DNA of 36,860 bases, from NCBI GenBank assembly GCA_002716625.1, contig PBAS01000074.1, positions 1 to 36,860 of the forward strand. The letters run 5' to 3'. This DNA comes from Phycisphaeraceae bacterium. GTDB taxonomy: Bacteria > Planctomycetota > Phycisphaerae > Phycisphaerales > Phycisphaeraceae. Both the position numbers and the translations under genes were made by a program. Shown here piece by piece: positions 34,088 to 36,860 of the stretch (its first letter is position 1; each line of letters begins with the position of its first letter). The notes under the pieces were generated by a model that had not been told where the DNA came from, did no database searches, and saw nothing but the letters and a program-made list of their open reading frames with translations.

Positions 34088-34594
34088 ATGACCAACGAAC
34101 AGCAGGCTCAAACACCAGGACAAAACAACTGCCCCAGCCATTGGAGGGATTGCCCAGTTGCACTGATGTTGCTGCTTGTGGCCATCTTGACTGGAGGGTG
34201 CGGAAGTACGGAAATACAGACGGCGAGCGATATCGTCGCAGCACTCGAGAAAGAAGGGATCAAGTACACAACTGTCGAACCGGCCGACATATCACAACTC
34301 AAGAAAGTCACCATAGACGAGGCCGTAGTGATGACCCACGACTCACTGCATGTCGAGATATTGAGAATTGAACGCGATAAACACTTTGAAATCTTCGCAG
34401 GGATGAGGGTTTTTTTGGCTGTAGCAGAAGCCCAAACAGGCAAAACTTTTGCAGGCAGACCGGACATATTCGCCAGCCAGCCGTTTATTATCATCGTTCG
34501 CCACGAACCCGAGAAGGGGCAGGTGAGAGCAGCTCTAAAGAAGATTTTTCGCCAAACAAGGCACACAAATGAGTCTCGGCAGGTAGATGGGTAA
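34088..34594 (+). CDS. Predicted lipoprotein of unknown function
   Basis: 168 residues from ATG at 34088. A polar leader of about 24 residues precedes a hydrophobic segment and lipobox (PVALMLLLVAILTGGC), so the true start may lie further in, but no internal ATG fits better. After the anchor there is a mixed alpha/beta region (ASDIVAALEKEGIKYTTVEP, then HFEIFAGMRVFLAVAEAQTG). No known family is recognised. It is not coupled to katG, which starts 304 bases later. Confidence 0.6.
   Translation: MTNEQQAQTPGQNNCPSHWRDCPVALMLLLVAILTGGCGSTEIQTASDIVAALEKEGIKYTTVEPADISQLKKVTIDEAVVMTHDSLHVEILRIERDKHFEIFAGMRVFLAVAEAQTGKTFAGRPDIFASQPFIIIVRHEPEKGQVRAALKKIFRQTRHTNESRQVDG

Positions 34595-36860
<2,266 letters not shown>

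Overview
The window most resembles a chromosomal segment of a marine planctomycete of the Phycisphaerae type. The evidence is a set of large secreted proteins carrying an N-terminal LEPRLLLS motif, dockerin-like calcium repeats of the form GDxNGDGxVDxxDLGILGANF, one C-terminal PEP-CTERM anchor, and a TtpC-type TonB gene cluster beside a FecA-like receptor. No 16S rRNA or tRNA gene is present, so the assignment is inference from protein families; a marine gammaproteobacterium is a less likely alternative.

Layout. 1-5166 (minus): the 5' part of a giant subtilisin-family gene with two tandem protease units, cut by the window edge. 5466-13204 (minus): an iron or siderophore uptake module, in transcription order TonB-dependent receptor, DUF3450 protein, TtpC-like protein, ExbB, ExbD, TonB and TPR protein, with two Fur-box-like palindromes upstream of the receptor. 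13346-14190: gene debris (a YHYH-domain fragment and a possible oxidoreductase scrap) downstream of a flavin monooxygenase (14199-15989, minus). 16212-19968 (plus): a class III aminotransferase and the bifunctional 23S rRNA methyltransferase RlmKL. 20001-22298 (minus): a second LEPRLLLS protein with dockerin repeats, the last one cut short. 22491-28623: SRPBCC protein, von Willebrand A protein, aldo/keto reductase, two unrelated-looking phytanoyl-CoA-dioxygenase-like enzymes and a RhlE-type helicase; the second dioxygenase is bracketed by a 38-base direct repeat of its own 3' end. 28719-34594: glycine-zipper lipoprotein, DUF4838 protein, a PEP-CTERM/dockerin repeat protein and two small lipoproteins. 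34899-36860 (plus): katG interrupted by one in-frame TAA and cut by the window end.

How the genes fit together. The only clear multi-gene pathway is the TonB energy-transduction cluster feeding the adjacent receptor. The secreted proteins share surface or secretion signatures rather than a pathway. The remaining genes are single metabolic or housekeeping units in alternating orientation, and there are several signs of local rearrangement: internal duplication with patchy homogenisation, truncated 3' ends and duplicated gene ends. The most striking items are the two-unit protease whose first unit has lost the canonical catalytic Asp, the paired LEPRLLLS proteins without an obvious classical signal peptide, and the single-codon interruption of katG.
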